From positions 23,851,868 to 23,915,867 of the forward strand of contig NC_049987.1 in the NCBI RefSeq assembly GCF_000003815.2: a stretch of DNA of 64,000 bases, in the 5' to 3' direction. The notes under the pieces were generated by a model that ran no database searches, was not told where the DNA came from, and saw nothing but the letters and a program-made list of their open reading frames with translations. Position 1 is the stretch's first letter. Each line of letters starts with the position of its first letter. This stretch comes from Branchiostoma floridae (taxonomy: Eukaryota; Chordata; Leptocardii; Amphioxiformes; Branchiostomatidae). Shown here piece by piece: positions 24,101 to 39,100 of this stretch. The position numbers and the translations under genes were made by a program.

Positions 24101-27100
24101 ACAAGATTGCGGAGGAAGCCTTGGGCTGGGTGAGTTGAGGGTACCCCTGGTCAGCTGTGCAGGTGAAGTTGACACCGTTGTCCCATCTCGTCAGGCCCGG
24201 CAGGACCAGGTCCACTACTGTGCGACCAGCACTCTCATGGTGAATAACCTGCAGTTATTGGAAATGAAGTTTTACATCTGTATCTGTCTATTTATCCACA
24301 TTCATTACTTTGGCTGTTCAGCACACACAGCCAGCCCGTAGCCAAACTTGTCCGTAGTTATTACAAAGGGCTAGCCCTGATGACAGGAACAATATATATG
24401 AAGGGAATTTTAGATGGGCGGAATGATAGTCAATGGCAATATTCTAGGTACATTAATAAGTCTTTGGGATATATGAGTTTTCACAAGCTGATATAATAAT
24501 AACTTTATTGCACAACAATTGTACGAGGTACAAAGTATGGCATCTACATAACTACAGTGCTATAACTTAACTTAGGGCTTATCTAACTAATACAGGAGTT
24601 GTAGTATGGGATAAGTTTCTTACAATCATTGGAGGCTTTTACAATCATTTGGGGAATTTCTAATGTCAAAACCTTCTTTGATATATTTTCCTATATCTGC
24701 CATGCAGGGATTGTCACATGTCATTATGTATCTGAATTTGCACTTCAGGTCCATTTGGATAAATCCTTGTGTACAAAATGACAGCCTTCTGTATAGAGAA
24801 TTGCGTATATCGGAATATTTGGGACATACAACCATAAAGTGATATTCGTCTTCGATTAGCTCTGGACAGAATGGACAAACCCTCTGGTCAATAGGGATTT
24901 TTTGGAATCTTCCGGTTTCTATATTTAATTTGTGACAGCCAATTCTGAGTTGTGTGATTGCCCTACGAACGTCAAGGCTCTTTATGGTTGAAATGTAATT
25001 TTCTTGCTTGTAATGCTTGTTCAATGTAGAAAGAGATGAGAGTTTGGAATTGTTTCGAATAGAGGAATGCCAATTTTGCACGTATATATCTTGTAAACGT
25101 TGTCGTAACTGAGTGTATATATATGACCTACTAAAACTTTTACCAGGAACACTGGGGGCTAGTTATAGCCTGTGGTCGGTATGCGCATCTTTCTTGATCA
25201 AAAGGTGCATATATGTTATTAGATAAACGGAAACAAACTGCAGTCATCGACCTGCAATGCCACGTTACCTCCATGTGTTTGAATATCCTAGACTCGTTGT
25301 ACCAGGTGAGCCTTGGCTGGGGATGGCCTCCCGTAGAGCTGCAGGACAGCGTCAACTGCTGGCCGGCTTTGGTGGGGAGTTCTGCGCCTTTTATCACAGG
25401 AGGGCGCGGGAGGGAGACTGTTGGAAAGGTATGGTGTGTAATCATCATTGTTGGAAGGTTATGGTTCATTATTCATTATTGCTTTCGCCAAAAGGTTTTG
25501 CTTTAGGTATCGTTTGTATGTTGGCATGTCTGTGTTTTTGTGTATGTGTAGAAGACGATCATAACTCTAGAATGAATTGAAATTTAGTATATTGGTGAGT
25601 TTGGTCTACCCAGCCGATTGTTACGGTACTACAGCGGAGCTTCCGGTTTTGATATCTTGAGTTCTGGACATGCTCTGTTTCGGACCTTTGAGTTGTAGTG
25701 ATAGGTCTTGCGGCAGAGAGTAAGAGATGTGGGTTTGCACCCCACCCCCTTGAACTGCCTAAAGAGTTGTTGGATCGTCCTGATTTTGCTATGCAGCTAG
25801 TTTAAGTGATACTTGTTTATGGTAAAAAAATGTACAATAATAGAAAGCTAACAAATTCACATACATCGAGGTTTTAACTTACCAATGACGGTCAGCGTAG
25901 CTTCCTTTGAGTCAAGACCAAATGCTCCGCACTTGTACCGTCCTCCATCCTTCAATTGAACGTTGCTTATCTGCAAGTTGAAGATTCCCTTTGATTCATC
26001 TCCAACAATGTGATGCCTGGGAAACTTAGGATTTACAATACGTCGCATAGACACTGACTCCAGATCCGGTGGACCATCCCAAGTGACGATATCCTTTGCG
26101 GTCAGATCGTAGAAAGCGCACTGAAGAATGACGGTCTGTCCTTGCAGAACTGACGTAGAAGATGGTGTGATCCGGTACTTCGCACAGTCCACTGAAATGA
26201 AAATCATCATTCCCTATAAATGTTTAACTTGATATACATATGGGATACGGCGAATTGAGAATGATGAAGCTTGCAGTTCCTGTTACCGCCAACAGAGGGA
26301 GCTGGTTATCGCTGTTAAAGGAAGAAGCAATCCTGCTCCTAGCGCTGTAATATGATATGACACTAGAATGCATTATACTAATCCCATCCCTTCAAAACAT
26401 AAAAATGCATAAAAAACATGAAAATTGAAATATTCAACCGATATTCACATTAACTGTCTATTTGCTCTAACCGCTAATTCCAATGCTATCATGGTTCAAC
26501 TGCATATTGTGATAAATAGTCAGGATCGGTCTGTTAGGCTTAACCTAATTAATTACTCAAAGACCATTCTGTTGATGGATTCTATTACCAGTTTGACTGA
26601 TGTCTTTATGTGTATAATAAACACAGTGCCCGTGAAAACTTGATATGTCTACTTGGCATCAATAATGAAATAAAGAAACTGATTTCAAACTCATTAAAAA
26701 GTCTCCGGTTAAACAGGCGTGGTCATTGACCTGGTTGCCATGGAGAGGTCGCGCTGTTTGACCTAATGGTCGCCAATGGTGGGATCAGTATCTGGTATTT
26801 ACAGCTGCATGGAGCATTAATATTCTTCCAATATCACTTTAGGGACTTTTTGTTCTTGATTAAACTTTCTCGCTGTTATGGGCATTTTAAAGTATAACAG
26901 CGCTCATGGCTCTGTTTGCATCCTATTTCAAATCTTTCAATCTTCTTTATTCATCAAATCAACATTGCAGAGTTACTCCTGTGCAGTAATACCTCTGTAT
27001 ACCGTTGGTTTTACAGAATGGAGTAAAATCACATTACAGAATAACTAGACACAGTAGGCAATACATAAACCAGTGCATTAACAGTACCTAAACAAACACT

Positions 27101-30100
27101 TAACATCTATTATAATAGCTTTTCAAATGATATTATTTTACACAGTTTTGTAATAGTATTTTGATACTGGGCTCCGTAAAAGCCATTCTGTGTATGAGAT
27201 GAAAACAATCCAAACTAATGTTATGCATATCGTTGTCTAAATATGTCTGACATTTTATGCATATCGTTGTCTGAGAATGTCTAAAATTTTATGCAGATCG
27301 TTGTTAGTTTCTTCGAAGTGTCTTGGAAAAATCAAACAACTCATCAGAAAAGAAAATGGCCTTTTGAATATCGTGCATTTCCAATTCTTTCATGCCAGCA
27401 TGTTACTGTACATATGTTTTATTCCCGCCAAGTAGCCAGATGTTCTAACGGACTTCTAATGTAGCTATGAGCTCGTTAGGAAATATCCGCCAGATGGGCA
27501 ATTCGGTCCTTCCATTTCGTCAGATCAAACATCGTGCTTTGTGGCTGGCATCAAAGACTAACGTCAAAGCGAACTGTACTGCTGCTGCCGAGATATTACG
27601 AGATTTGGAAAGGAAGTAGCCGTTAAATTGCCAGCTTTATGGTAAGCAATAAACAGAGTATTGCCTTTTTGTGATAAAACGTCAACCAACTGTACGCCCG
27701 TCTGTTTTCCCTATTGCGGGGTTTTAGCTATTACATGGTATCAAGGGAAGGAACTGTCGTTCAAAATTGCTGAACAAACCGGAGTCAGTGAACTCTGACG
27801 TCACGGATTTCATGTGAGGGCAGATTCACTGATTCGCGGATTATTTGCCTTCACAGGCGATTAACTTGTTTCTTGTTTTCATTAGAATGTGCACGGAGGG
27901 GTGCGCTTTGACGCACTTCATTTCCCTGATGCCGCGCGGAAAATGGGTCACGCTTGTTTTTGATGTGTGGTAAATGCCGTGGCAACTGTCTACACGTACG
28001 TCCTGTATCCAGTCAAATAGACGGCGACGCAAATATTATTTCTTTTATTCTTAGTTTCAAACGACACTATGCAAAATGTAAGAACAATTATGAAACAAAT
28101 GCAAAAATCAAACAAAGCGTAATTTGCTCATCTATGAAATTTTCAGATCTGTCAGATGTTTTGCCACGGCATCTAATGCATAGATTGGGGTATCACAGTG
28201 TTTTGTGTCTCGCAGACATTGCCATTTCTCAATGTCATTGTGTAGATATAGTTGGGAAAGCGGGGAGCTTGAGTCTCTACTAACCAACTACGCTGGCTTT
28301 ATGGGAACATTCTTATTTTTTTCTAATCAAGTTCGTAGGGCCTGATGCTACCGTCATGAAGATGAAGAGCGACCCATAGCGATAACTGTAACAGCATCTC
28401 TTCTCCCTAAGTCAGAAACACCAAGCTTAGGCAAGCTTGACTTCACTGACTCAATAGGCGAAGCAGGGGTTACGAGGCTGCTCGGCATATTCCCAAACCC
28501 ATTTTTCCATGGGAGTTTGCCCTACAGGATTTAGTCTGCCAGACGGAGAAGGAAATGTTAACCCTCCAGTAGACTGACTCTCCTAGCCAATTCTTCACAT
28601 TTTGCCGAATTTTATGATCCGTACCCCGAAGGAAGGCCTGGTGAAGGCTAGACATACTTGTCCTGTAGAAAAATAGCACTGCGTAGGTCTATTACAAGAT
28701 AATTTGACTTCCTTCGAATGTTAACCTCATATCCTAGCTTTCCCGCGAAGCTTTGAGTGGGTAGCATCATCTAGAGGAAAAATGTTCCGTAACGCCGTGC
28801 AGTTCAGGAAGTGTACTACACATCATCCACGCATTGGCAATGGGACATTATACTGTTTCTGTTTGTCCTGAACGGCGATAAAACACGTTTTCCCGCTTTT
28901 AAGGCGCAGCTAATACATCATTTGCGCGGTCTGTACGTCCTCTCACCACAACATTAGGGAGATAACAGTACTCAACCAAACCAAGAATGGGCCATAAAAC
29001 GAAACGCCAAATGGAAAACTCGCATCGAAACCAGAAATATTGCCTCGTTATTACCGGTGGTCCATCAGAATCTCCCCGTCACCACTCTCCCTGTCAACAT
29101 TCGGTGCTGATATCGCTTCCCAGGCCATTAGTAGAATTCAGCCACTTCAATTTACTTGTCCAAAATGATGGATAGAGGAGGAATGTAGTCAACATTCGGC
29201 GTTTTTATGTGTTTATACTTGAATTCGCCTGTGATTCAGTGTTCGACAGCGCGGTCAAGCATTATTATTCATCATTCGTTGACAGCACTATCTACAGCGA
29301 CATTCCTAGTATGGTTATTAACTTGAACATTGTTCACATCATTCATTTCACAACTGTAAGGCACAGGGGGTTTCTAACTCCCAAATCGCTGAAACTTGTG
29401 TTACCCGAAACGCCTACATTGTTCAGCTTACAGCAGCACTTTTTACAGTAATGTGGTTCTCTGTATGGCCTCTTTACAGTAGAGTTCACACGTGTGTATA
29501 CATTCAAGTCCGTGTGAGGTCCGTATGGATGTCTTGGCCTATGCCAGTCTCCATACAGGTCGCTAGGAAAATTATCGCAGGAACTGGAGAAACATAGACA
29601 AAAAACTATGGCCGAGGGGTTAGCTGTCCAATGAGTATGCTGTGCGACCAGCTAATTTCTCTGGCGTGTTATCTGGCGACATTTGTTGAGTTTCTATTTT
29701 CCCAGGGACCACTGAAGCCTGGTAGAGAACAAGATTCCTTAAGGACCTCATACGGAGTTGACTATATACGCACGTGTGAACTCACCTTACCCTAGACGGC
29801 GATCGCACTGCAACCTCGCTGCGACTTATATGAATATCATGCAAAACGTAAAAGTGTGACTGAAAAGACAACGAAAAACGTTAAGCTTAAAAAGATTTTT
29901 TAATTTATTTTATAAAATTCATTGAGAGCTCTGTCAAATGGCTCTGTTGCACTGAGGTCGCCAACCTACAGAAATGAGAGTGTAAACTTGCTTGTTTATG
30001 ACCCTAATGAAAAGGCAGAGCAGTTTTGTATTATATTAAGATATCACACACATATGTTTTGATATGAAGATCTCTTTTGGCTTAAAGCCTAAAATGTTAA

Positions 30101-33100
30101 AGCCTCAGTTCGTGGACAAAACGCCCAATGACAAGGGACGTTTTGCAAGAGAGGCCCAGATGAACAACGTTATCAATTACACTACGTTCAATACAGTCAT
30201 GTCATGTGGAATAGTGCAGAGTGTCGTACTCGACCAAAAGCCAAACTTTTCCTACGTATCCGCATCAACTACCGTTTGTCTTGAGTTCTAGAAAGTTTGA
30301 AGTATGCGTGCACTGACAGACGAATCGGGGTATTTTAGCATTGGGATGGTAAGATATTAAAGTGGCTGTCACGACTACACAAAAAAACAGGGCGAGATTT
30401 GCTAAAGTCTCCGATAATGGCGGCCACGTGACGCTCAGTGGCGCCAGTCGGATCCGCTTCTTCTTCTGATCCTGCCTCCGGACAAGTGCATTGTTGGAAC
30501 AATATGTAGGGACTAAAGCCTAGAATGGCGCCAGTTGAAGCTGAGGTAATTCCCTTTCCGATGCCTGACATGTTTATGGAGAGTACAGTCGGCTTAACTC
30601 CCTATCTGTAGCCGGCGTCAACAGACTGTGAAATATATGGCCGATAATCTCGCGCCATGTTTTCCAGGAAAATGGTTGTTTCCTCAATCCCTCTAAGCTC
30701 TGAAGGATGTTGTCTGTAATATACGGAGGCCTGATCTGATCTAGATCATGTTATTGGCTGGTTGATGAACAACGAGCTGACAAATTTCCAGTTATCCTTT
30801 AGAAGGCCTTGAGAGTAAGCTTGGTGCAGCGCCGACTGGAGAGGATGTTGCATTGTTCATCTCGAGATCTGTAATGATGCATTCTGAGTGAATGAATGAA
30901 TGAATGAATGAACGAATGAATGAGCAAAATAAACAAATGAAAGAATAGATTAATGTCCAGGGAATGTCATTTTACGGGAATCGTAAAATTGTTCACGTAG
31001 TGGCCATATACAACACAACAAAGCTAGATGGATCTTCAGCAACTAAATATACTGTCCTGAAGCTGGCTTGAAATCAGATACAGCAAGGCCCAGTTGACTC
31101 CCTTCACGAATACAAAGTTGCAAACTACTCCTCAGTATTTCACCCTCCTTACAGCCCCCGCGCTGCGGCACCAGCGCCTTGATGGATGACCCAGGCGGAG
31201 TGAGAGATGCCGACCCTCCGTCGGGACATGCATATTGATGGCGGGAAGTGACCCGCGCCTCGGCCCGGCCGCCCCCTGGGACGCGCCGCCCCATAAACCA
31301 CGGAAACTTACGGCCTACATCAGCACACGTGTCACACTGGCTCGCGCATAAACATGGAACATATTACACACCAGTCGGGTCAGATGATGTCCCTGCTTTT
31401 ATAAAACATGCACACAACAGATCCCCGAGACAAATGCTGCACAAAGACAACCCTGTGGCAATCTAGAATGGCCAATGAGCACAGTACCGTTGGGGATGTA
31501 TCTTAAAGGTAACTCAATTGATGGAATAACATCGCTGTATCATCGCCGTTCTGCAGGTAGATATTGATTATGCAATCATCGATTGCGCATCGGAAAGAGC
31601 ACGAAACTCGATACTTGCTAAGAGAAACTTATCATCCGGTCATGGTAGGGGAATACATTTTCTTTTTTTTTGTTGGTGACTGTGTTCTTTTACTTTCCTC
31701 CTGTGCCAGCTTAGTGTAGGTATTAGCTGTTTTGCAAACATAACGATTTTTCTTGCCCACAATGATATAGGGCGAACTGATGGTATATTTTTGTGTGTGA
31801 GTAGCTTGACAAACGATTAGAGAGGAAAAATTTTTGCGAACAAAATTGACGAGGAAAGCATTTGGCATTTTCGCGAAAATATATTGCATTTCTAGTTTCT
31901 CATGTGGGTTTTGTCAATACCCATCAGCATTAATGAAATATAAATAGCTAACCTGCTGATCGAAGATGGTTACGAACTGTGCGGATAACGAGCGTGGATG
32001 GTGCCAATTTTCATGATTGATTGATTTTCGGTGTCTTCACCATTATATATACTGAATCTACTGGGATCGCCTGTTGAGATTTTGATCTGAAACGTTAATC
32101 TTGATGTTTGTACTATGAGTACTGGTTTCGCTGTCAAAGCTGTCATTGTTGTCTTGTATTTCATGCTAATTTTCATAATTGATTGATTTTCGGTGTCTTC
32201 ACTATAATATATACCACGAATCTACTGGGATCACCTGCCGGGATTTCGGTTGAGATTTTGATCTGATACGTTGATCTTGATGCTTGCACTCTGCGTATGG
32301 GTTTTCCCTGTCACAACTGTCATGGCTGTCTCCTGTGTTTTATCGTGTAGTTATCCATCTTTCATGCGCCCTTATGATTGATAATGTAGATATATCAAGC
32401 TGAGGTGTTAATCCATCACCCCACACGACAAGGCAGTGACTGATTAACGTGTGTGACTTCCGTTTCAAGCACTTAACAACGTGGAGATGCTTTTGTAAGA
32501 AAGTAAAAAAAAAGTCTTCTGTGCATGTCATAGGGGTTTGGCTCCTTTTCCGACCGTGTATTTGTTCAGCAGAACACCAACATATGAAAAAGATAGATTT
32601 CTCTTTTAAAGTAACATGTCTGCATTTCCAAACTCAAAACCTGTGCAGAATACTGCTCTCCGTGCAGGATGGAATTTAATGAAACATTATGTTCATAGTT
32701 TTCATAAATTGATGATGATGTCGGAAGAGGTTTCACAAACAGCCGTGTGTGCGATGCTATAACGTTATTGAGGTCATGGTTATTTATGCTTAGAATTTGC
32801 TTCACGGGGCATTAACATTAATTAGAATAAGCGGAGCGGATCCAAACGCTGTTTCCGAGTGCAAACGTACTTAGTCTGTGTAAAACGCCACGGTTGATAT
32901 TAGTGAAGCATTAGCCACCATGTGATAAGATACGCAAGGCAATATATTTACTTAAACCTTATTTGAGACGACTGCAGCTCGTGAATACAAAGAATTCATC
33001 AGAGTTTTGGTGAAAAAAAAACCCTGTACCTCCAGTTTCTGGGCCAGACACTGACGAAAGATAGCGGGTGCTCTCTGAAACGCCTTGCCTTTTTTTCAAT

Positions 33101-36100
33101 TCCGGTTGCTTTAATAACTGTTATCATCACCTCCATGAAATGTCATGGAATGGAGGTTATATTTTCTGTTATGTGTCTCTGTCTGTGTAGATGATTACTC
33201 AAGAACGGCTGGATGGATTGGTTTCATACTTGTTGTGTTGGTGGGGTGTGATGAAAGCTCGAATCGATGAGATCTTGGGAGCCGTATCTGTCGTTATAAT
33301 CGATGTAATAATATCAGAAATCACCCTTATATTTGAGATATATTGGTACAGGCATCGTGCTTTATGTGTTTGTTAATGGGCTTAGCTGCAAGCAGATAGT
33401 GAGGTGACAGCTGTTTGGGGAACCCCCGGTAGTTTTATTAATGTCTGCTTAGGACTGTTTGAAATATTTGTAACAGTTGGCACAGTAGTTACCTCCATGA
33501 AATGTCATGGAGGTTATATTTTCTATTACGTGTCTCTGTCTGTGTCTGTGTACAAGATTAATGAAGAACGGCTGGATGAATTGGTTTCATACTTGTTGTG
33601 TTGGTGGGGTGTGATGAAAGCTCGAATCGATGAGATTTGGGGCGCCGTATCTGTCGTTATAATCGATGTAATAATATCAGAAATCACCCCTATATCTGCG
33701 GTATATTGGAACAGGCATCGTGCTTTAAGTCTTTGTTAACCCTCAAACCACCGTATGGGGTCAAAACTGACCCCAGGCGTATATCAATGTGTGCCATTAT
33801 GTCATTTCTGGTCGAAAACAAATTTCCTTTCAGGAGTTTGGTTGTACATCTGTCCTATAACTTCTTATACGTTTTTGCCGAGATTGACTCATTGTTGATT
33901 AAGTTATCCTCGAAAGTTTATGCATGGTCCAGTGGGGTCAAAACTGACCCCAGCATTTTTTTAAACAAACTTTTGCGACCCACACCTAAAATACTCAATG
34001 TACGATCATGAGATTTTCAGAGAATGATGTACATGTAAACTAAAATTATTGCAGCAACTTTTGTGCCATTATCATGTCATATGTCCACATTATGACGTCA
34101 TCTAGGTACTATCGGCCGCCATCTTTGATTTTGACTGATGGCGTCATCAAATTAGCATAAATTACGAATATTAAGTCCTGAAATTTATTTTGAATTTTAT
34201 AAGATGTGATAAACAATATAAGAACCTGGGTATCCAATATGTATCCAATATATACATACATACCACCCACAAAAAAGCAATAAATATTTCATGGAGGTAT
34301 GAGGTCCCGATCTCTAGTTTTGTATCTTATTACCCTGATGGCTAACCTTCATCGACATTACTTTATACGTTCTCCAATCAGTTCGAGGACTTGATTTAAA
34401 ACAACACTCAACGTAGAAGACGATTTATGCAGATACTCAGAGGGGAAGTTGAAAGCCTGCTTGCTGTACATATCGTGACGAACCAATCGTTTGTTACGGC
34501 CGCTTGACGAATGACAGGCCCCAGGGTTCAAGCTGTCGATCAATGGGTAGGGTTGCCGCAGGTCGGCAGGCAAGCCGTACATAATGGATGCTCGCCTCGC
34601 CCGGGCTATAAATCAGCTAACAGGCAATACCGATACAACACATCCCCACAACAGCCGTGCACGTAATCTGGTACTGATGAAGTTCAAAGCAGTCACACTT
34701 GGAAATTGCCAGTCGATTGTGTTTTAAGAATGAGAGAAATGCTGTAAATGCATGGGCTTTTGTCAACAACTTCGCCTCACCAAGCTACCAAGCAATACAG
34801 ATACAACACATACCCGCACCAGCCATGTATGTGATCTGGTAATGATGAAGTTCAAAACCCTCGCACGTAGGACTTGTCAGTTATTTGTGTTTTGAACATA
34901 AGAGTTTACCTTTAACTGTGGATGTAAAGTTTTTGTCTACTTAACCTTTTAGCAGATAAAGAGCGAGTGTTTCCCAATGCTTCGATGGATTCTAAGATTG
35001 GACATCCAGGTAATAAGATACCCCAGGTCACTGAAGCGGATAGATTCTGGAAGAAATATGGAGTTTGACGTTTCGGGTAGCCTTCACTACCTTTCGGCAG
35101 TGACTTAATGCTCTTCCATTGGTATGCTTTATACGGATTTTTGATTTTGATTTGATTTGATTTATTCAGCTGTATAATCATGAGAAATACAGGCAGGGCT
35201 ATCCAACTAAGTAATAAACATAACTTTGCACTTGCCTATGTTAGCCTCTAGTTTCCATTTTGAGAGCCAGGTTGACACAGACCTCAACTCACTATCTAGT
35301 GATGCGACTACGCGATGGATAGAGCGGTGGCAAGAAGACAGTGATGTATCATCAGCAAATACGTTCGTTTGGCACTGTGTAAGGCTAGTGGCAAGATCGT
35401 ATTATCCATATAGTAACTTGGCATTGTAGACTTCTGAGGGTCCGTAACTCCCAACAGATGTGTCCAGCACCTTTACAAGGCTGTGATGACTAGATTTTGC
35501 ATACCCTCACGGAGTCCCGGTAACGAGCAAGCTGCCCCCTCTCTAACCCTAACGCTGACAAGCCCTAACAAGCCAGGCATAAAGGCAAATCAATGGTGCC
35601 GGGTTACCGGCGGTTTACCCCCGGGAGATTTGCTAAACTAGGGCACTCTTATCTCTCTCTGAAAACTACCAAAGTTATGCGATTTAACGGTGGCAAGATC
35701 GATCTGGGTATCTTAAAATGTCACATATTTCATACGACCATACAATATCGTGGCACATGAAGTCGCATGATTACGTGGTGAAAACGGGTTTGTTAATTTC
35801 TTAAGGGAAAAGATATCACCAACGCAAATGTAGTTTCATACATACCTATTGCTGATAGACCATGAAAAAATGAGGTGCTCTAAAGAAAATTTGTCTTGTT
35901 CCCGCTATGGTCACATTCTGTCTGTTTATATTTATGTTTATGGACTATCAGTTCTTATATGTTATAAAAGTCTTTATCTAATTTGACATTTGACGGGGTT
36001 TGCTATTGTGATAATCGTATTCTCGGAAAGCTTGTGCCGCTATCCGTACAGGTTAGGCACGTTTCTTCACCCCCCATCCCTCTAATGTTCAAGGTGTTCA

Positions 36101-39100
36101 AATGTGATCCAAAAGACGACAAAGCGTAAAAAACGTAATTTATCTATCAAATTGTGTTCAGCGAGCTGTCAAATCTTTGCTCGCTCACCGATCAAAGCTT
36201 TCAGTGGAAAGGTGCTGCCTGTAAAGCATCAGTTTCCCCGCCAGTCCAATTACTTTTATTAGATACCAAAAGGTAACTTTGGTGGAACGTTTAATGATAC
36301 ACTTCAAAGAAAACTCATATGATAATCCATCAAGCATGAAGAAGTACTCTCTAGTCTGTTAACCCATCGGAGCTGCATTTAATATTAGCTTGAGAATACC
36401 CGTGGTATTTTACACACGACGTTACATGTTCGTACATCTGGGCGATCCATCAACGTTCTCTCTTCAAAGTGAAACACTCGCAACTAAGAGCTACAGATGG
36501 AAGAGCTTTCCTTTGGAGATTCTCCCTCGACAGGGCAGATATATATGTACAGCTCTACTTTAATGCCGTTATCTGTATGAATTTGATGCTGTTATTCTAG
36601 CCTGTAGCCAAAGAAAGCCCTAATGTTGTTGATAAAACACACATAATCGCCTTGGGTGAGGAATCGTCTTAGTTTCCACGAAAAAAAAGTTCCAAACCTA
36701 TATGACATTGTCAAGTTTAAGTTATGTTCTACTCAAGAAGGTTTGTCTTTCGGCTTAATCTTGTTGTCTCATTTGAAGTATACGTTAACCAATTAATTAT
36801 GTGTATTCAATGATAAGTGTAAATGTATGTATATGTTGGCACCCAATATCAGCTAAACTGCCTGGGGTTTCCATGTATTCTAATCTGAAATTTCAAAACA
36901 AAATCTAACGTTAAATCTAAAAAAAAAGGAAACGCTGTAAATATCCATTTCTATCCAGTCTTAGAGATTGAATTGTATTTGGATGTTGTTTACCCGGATG
37001 TCTCACCATCATAAACATATAATCCGCTTTGGCTCCACGGAAGAAAAAGGAACGCTGTCAATTTGTACTTTAGAAACGCGGTAATGTACGTTCTTCGATG
37101 AAGAATGGTTAATCGTAGGGAAAGCCTTTGGATCAATGGTGAAGGGCGGGCAGGTTGGGAAACATAGGTTCTATAACAGTATCAAGTTCAGCTCTCTCCT
37201 TGTTGTATAGTCTACATTTTACTACAAGATGCTGCTCATTTTCTATATCCTATTTTGATTTATGCACGGTCTCTGATGGTCTCTGATGAAGGTCTCTAGA
37301 GTTTGATGATAATAATAATCATCTGGTGTATTTTGACAGCCAGCACATGTAGGTGCCCAAATTATGAGTATAATAATGAGGCTGTTTAACGTGGTCGAGG
37401 CACCTCCTCGAGCACGGGACCCCCGTTTTAGGTCCCTCCCGGAAGACAAAAAACAAAGGTAAGAACTAGCTAACGTTATTACCTTATTAACACACACGTA
37501 ATCGTCTTAGGTTCCACGAAAGACAAAAATCGCTGTCAATATCCACTTTACGGCTGCATTAATGCACGTTCTCTGATGAAGGATGGGTTGCCGTAGGGGC
37601 AGCCTTTGGATCAATGGTTGAGGGCAGGCGGGGCGGGACCCCGGGGCGACTGCGACAGGAAAACACTCTTATCGCGCCGGTACATCAGATCGGGGTCAGG
37701 CGGGCAGAGGAGATTGCAGCGGGCGGCGGTGATGTATGGTGGGGAGGGGGCGCTGATTTACGACATGGTGAAATATTATGGTAAAAGCAGTTAGGTCGTG
37801 GAGGACTAACAATTCATTTCATAAAGATTTGTTTTATCAAACTTCAATCTTAGATGTTTAAAATCTTCGCTAGCGAAACCAAATCATGAACGGTGCGGAG
37901 GGGATGCTGATTTACGACGTGGTGAAATATCACGGGAAAAGCAGATACTTCACAGCTGAGCTATTTATTTCACAAAGATTTGTTTTATCAAACTTCAATC
38001 TTAGAATCCTACACACCGGAGACTCCTGCTTTCGAAAAGCAATTCAAAGTACATAATGATTTCTTCATGCAACCCAAGTGCAGTTACATTATAGCAGCAG
38101 TACTAGTAGTAGCAGACTGGTTTATTATTTCGAAAGAGTTAAAAGCAGTTAGTTCATGGAGGAGCTATTTATTTCATAAAGATTTGTTTTATCAAACTTT
38201 GATCTTAGATTTTTACAATCTTTGCAGGCAAACCAAGCCAAGAGAGGGACACCTGCTTTAATTTCTAAAAGCAATCTTGAAATCCTTTACCGCTCGTTAG
38301 TATATAAAGCATGTATAAAGCATCTTTACGCTTGCTCTAAGGCGTGCTTAAAAGATTGGATTCCGTACAATGTGATTAATACGTTATTGTGAAATATCAA
38401 GGTAAAAGCAGTTAGTTTATAGAGGAGCTATTTATTTCACAACGATTTGTTTTATCAAACTGCAATCTTAGAAACTTATAATCCTCCACACCGGAAATGC
38501 CTGCTTTCGAAAAGCTTCATGCCAACCCAATGTGCGGTTACACTATAGCAGCAGCAGTAGCCAAGTTAGTTCATGGAGGAGCTATTTATTTCATAAAGAT
38601 TTGTTTTATCAAATTTCAATCTTCGATTTTTAAAAATCTTCGCTAGCAAAACCAAACCGTGTACGGTGTAAGAAAAATAACTTGAGGTTACGAAAGGAAA
38701 GGTGATTTTTTTTAAAACTATGCTGGTACTTACATGCCATGGTGTGGACGGAAAGTGTGAGCTTAACATACCGTTTCATGATTTCCGACCATTAATGAAA
38801 ACTAGAGCAAAAAAACGAGACCACTGAGCCCGCCATTTCCTGTCCACTACTTTGTGATATCTTGAGAGTGAATCAGAATATCGACTGGACCTATGTGACC
38901 CCGGGGATCCGCGATGCATGGCGACATTAACGTGTTCAAAATGCTTTTTACATGGCTAACAAGATACAGACGAGGTAACTCACAGTGCGTAAAACTGGCT
39001 GATATAACATAATCATTGCTTCATACCAGCCAACATGCGGTGACAGAAAGCAGCAGTAGGAGGAATAGAAGGCTGCTTTATTTTTTCCTTAAGAGGTACT

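Noticed and set aside
24626..25081. 151-codon frame as a host gene
   Set aside because: It has the zinc finger of a non-LTR reverse transcriptase, lies within an intron of gene A, and is followed by a retroelement-type tail.
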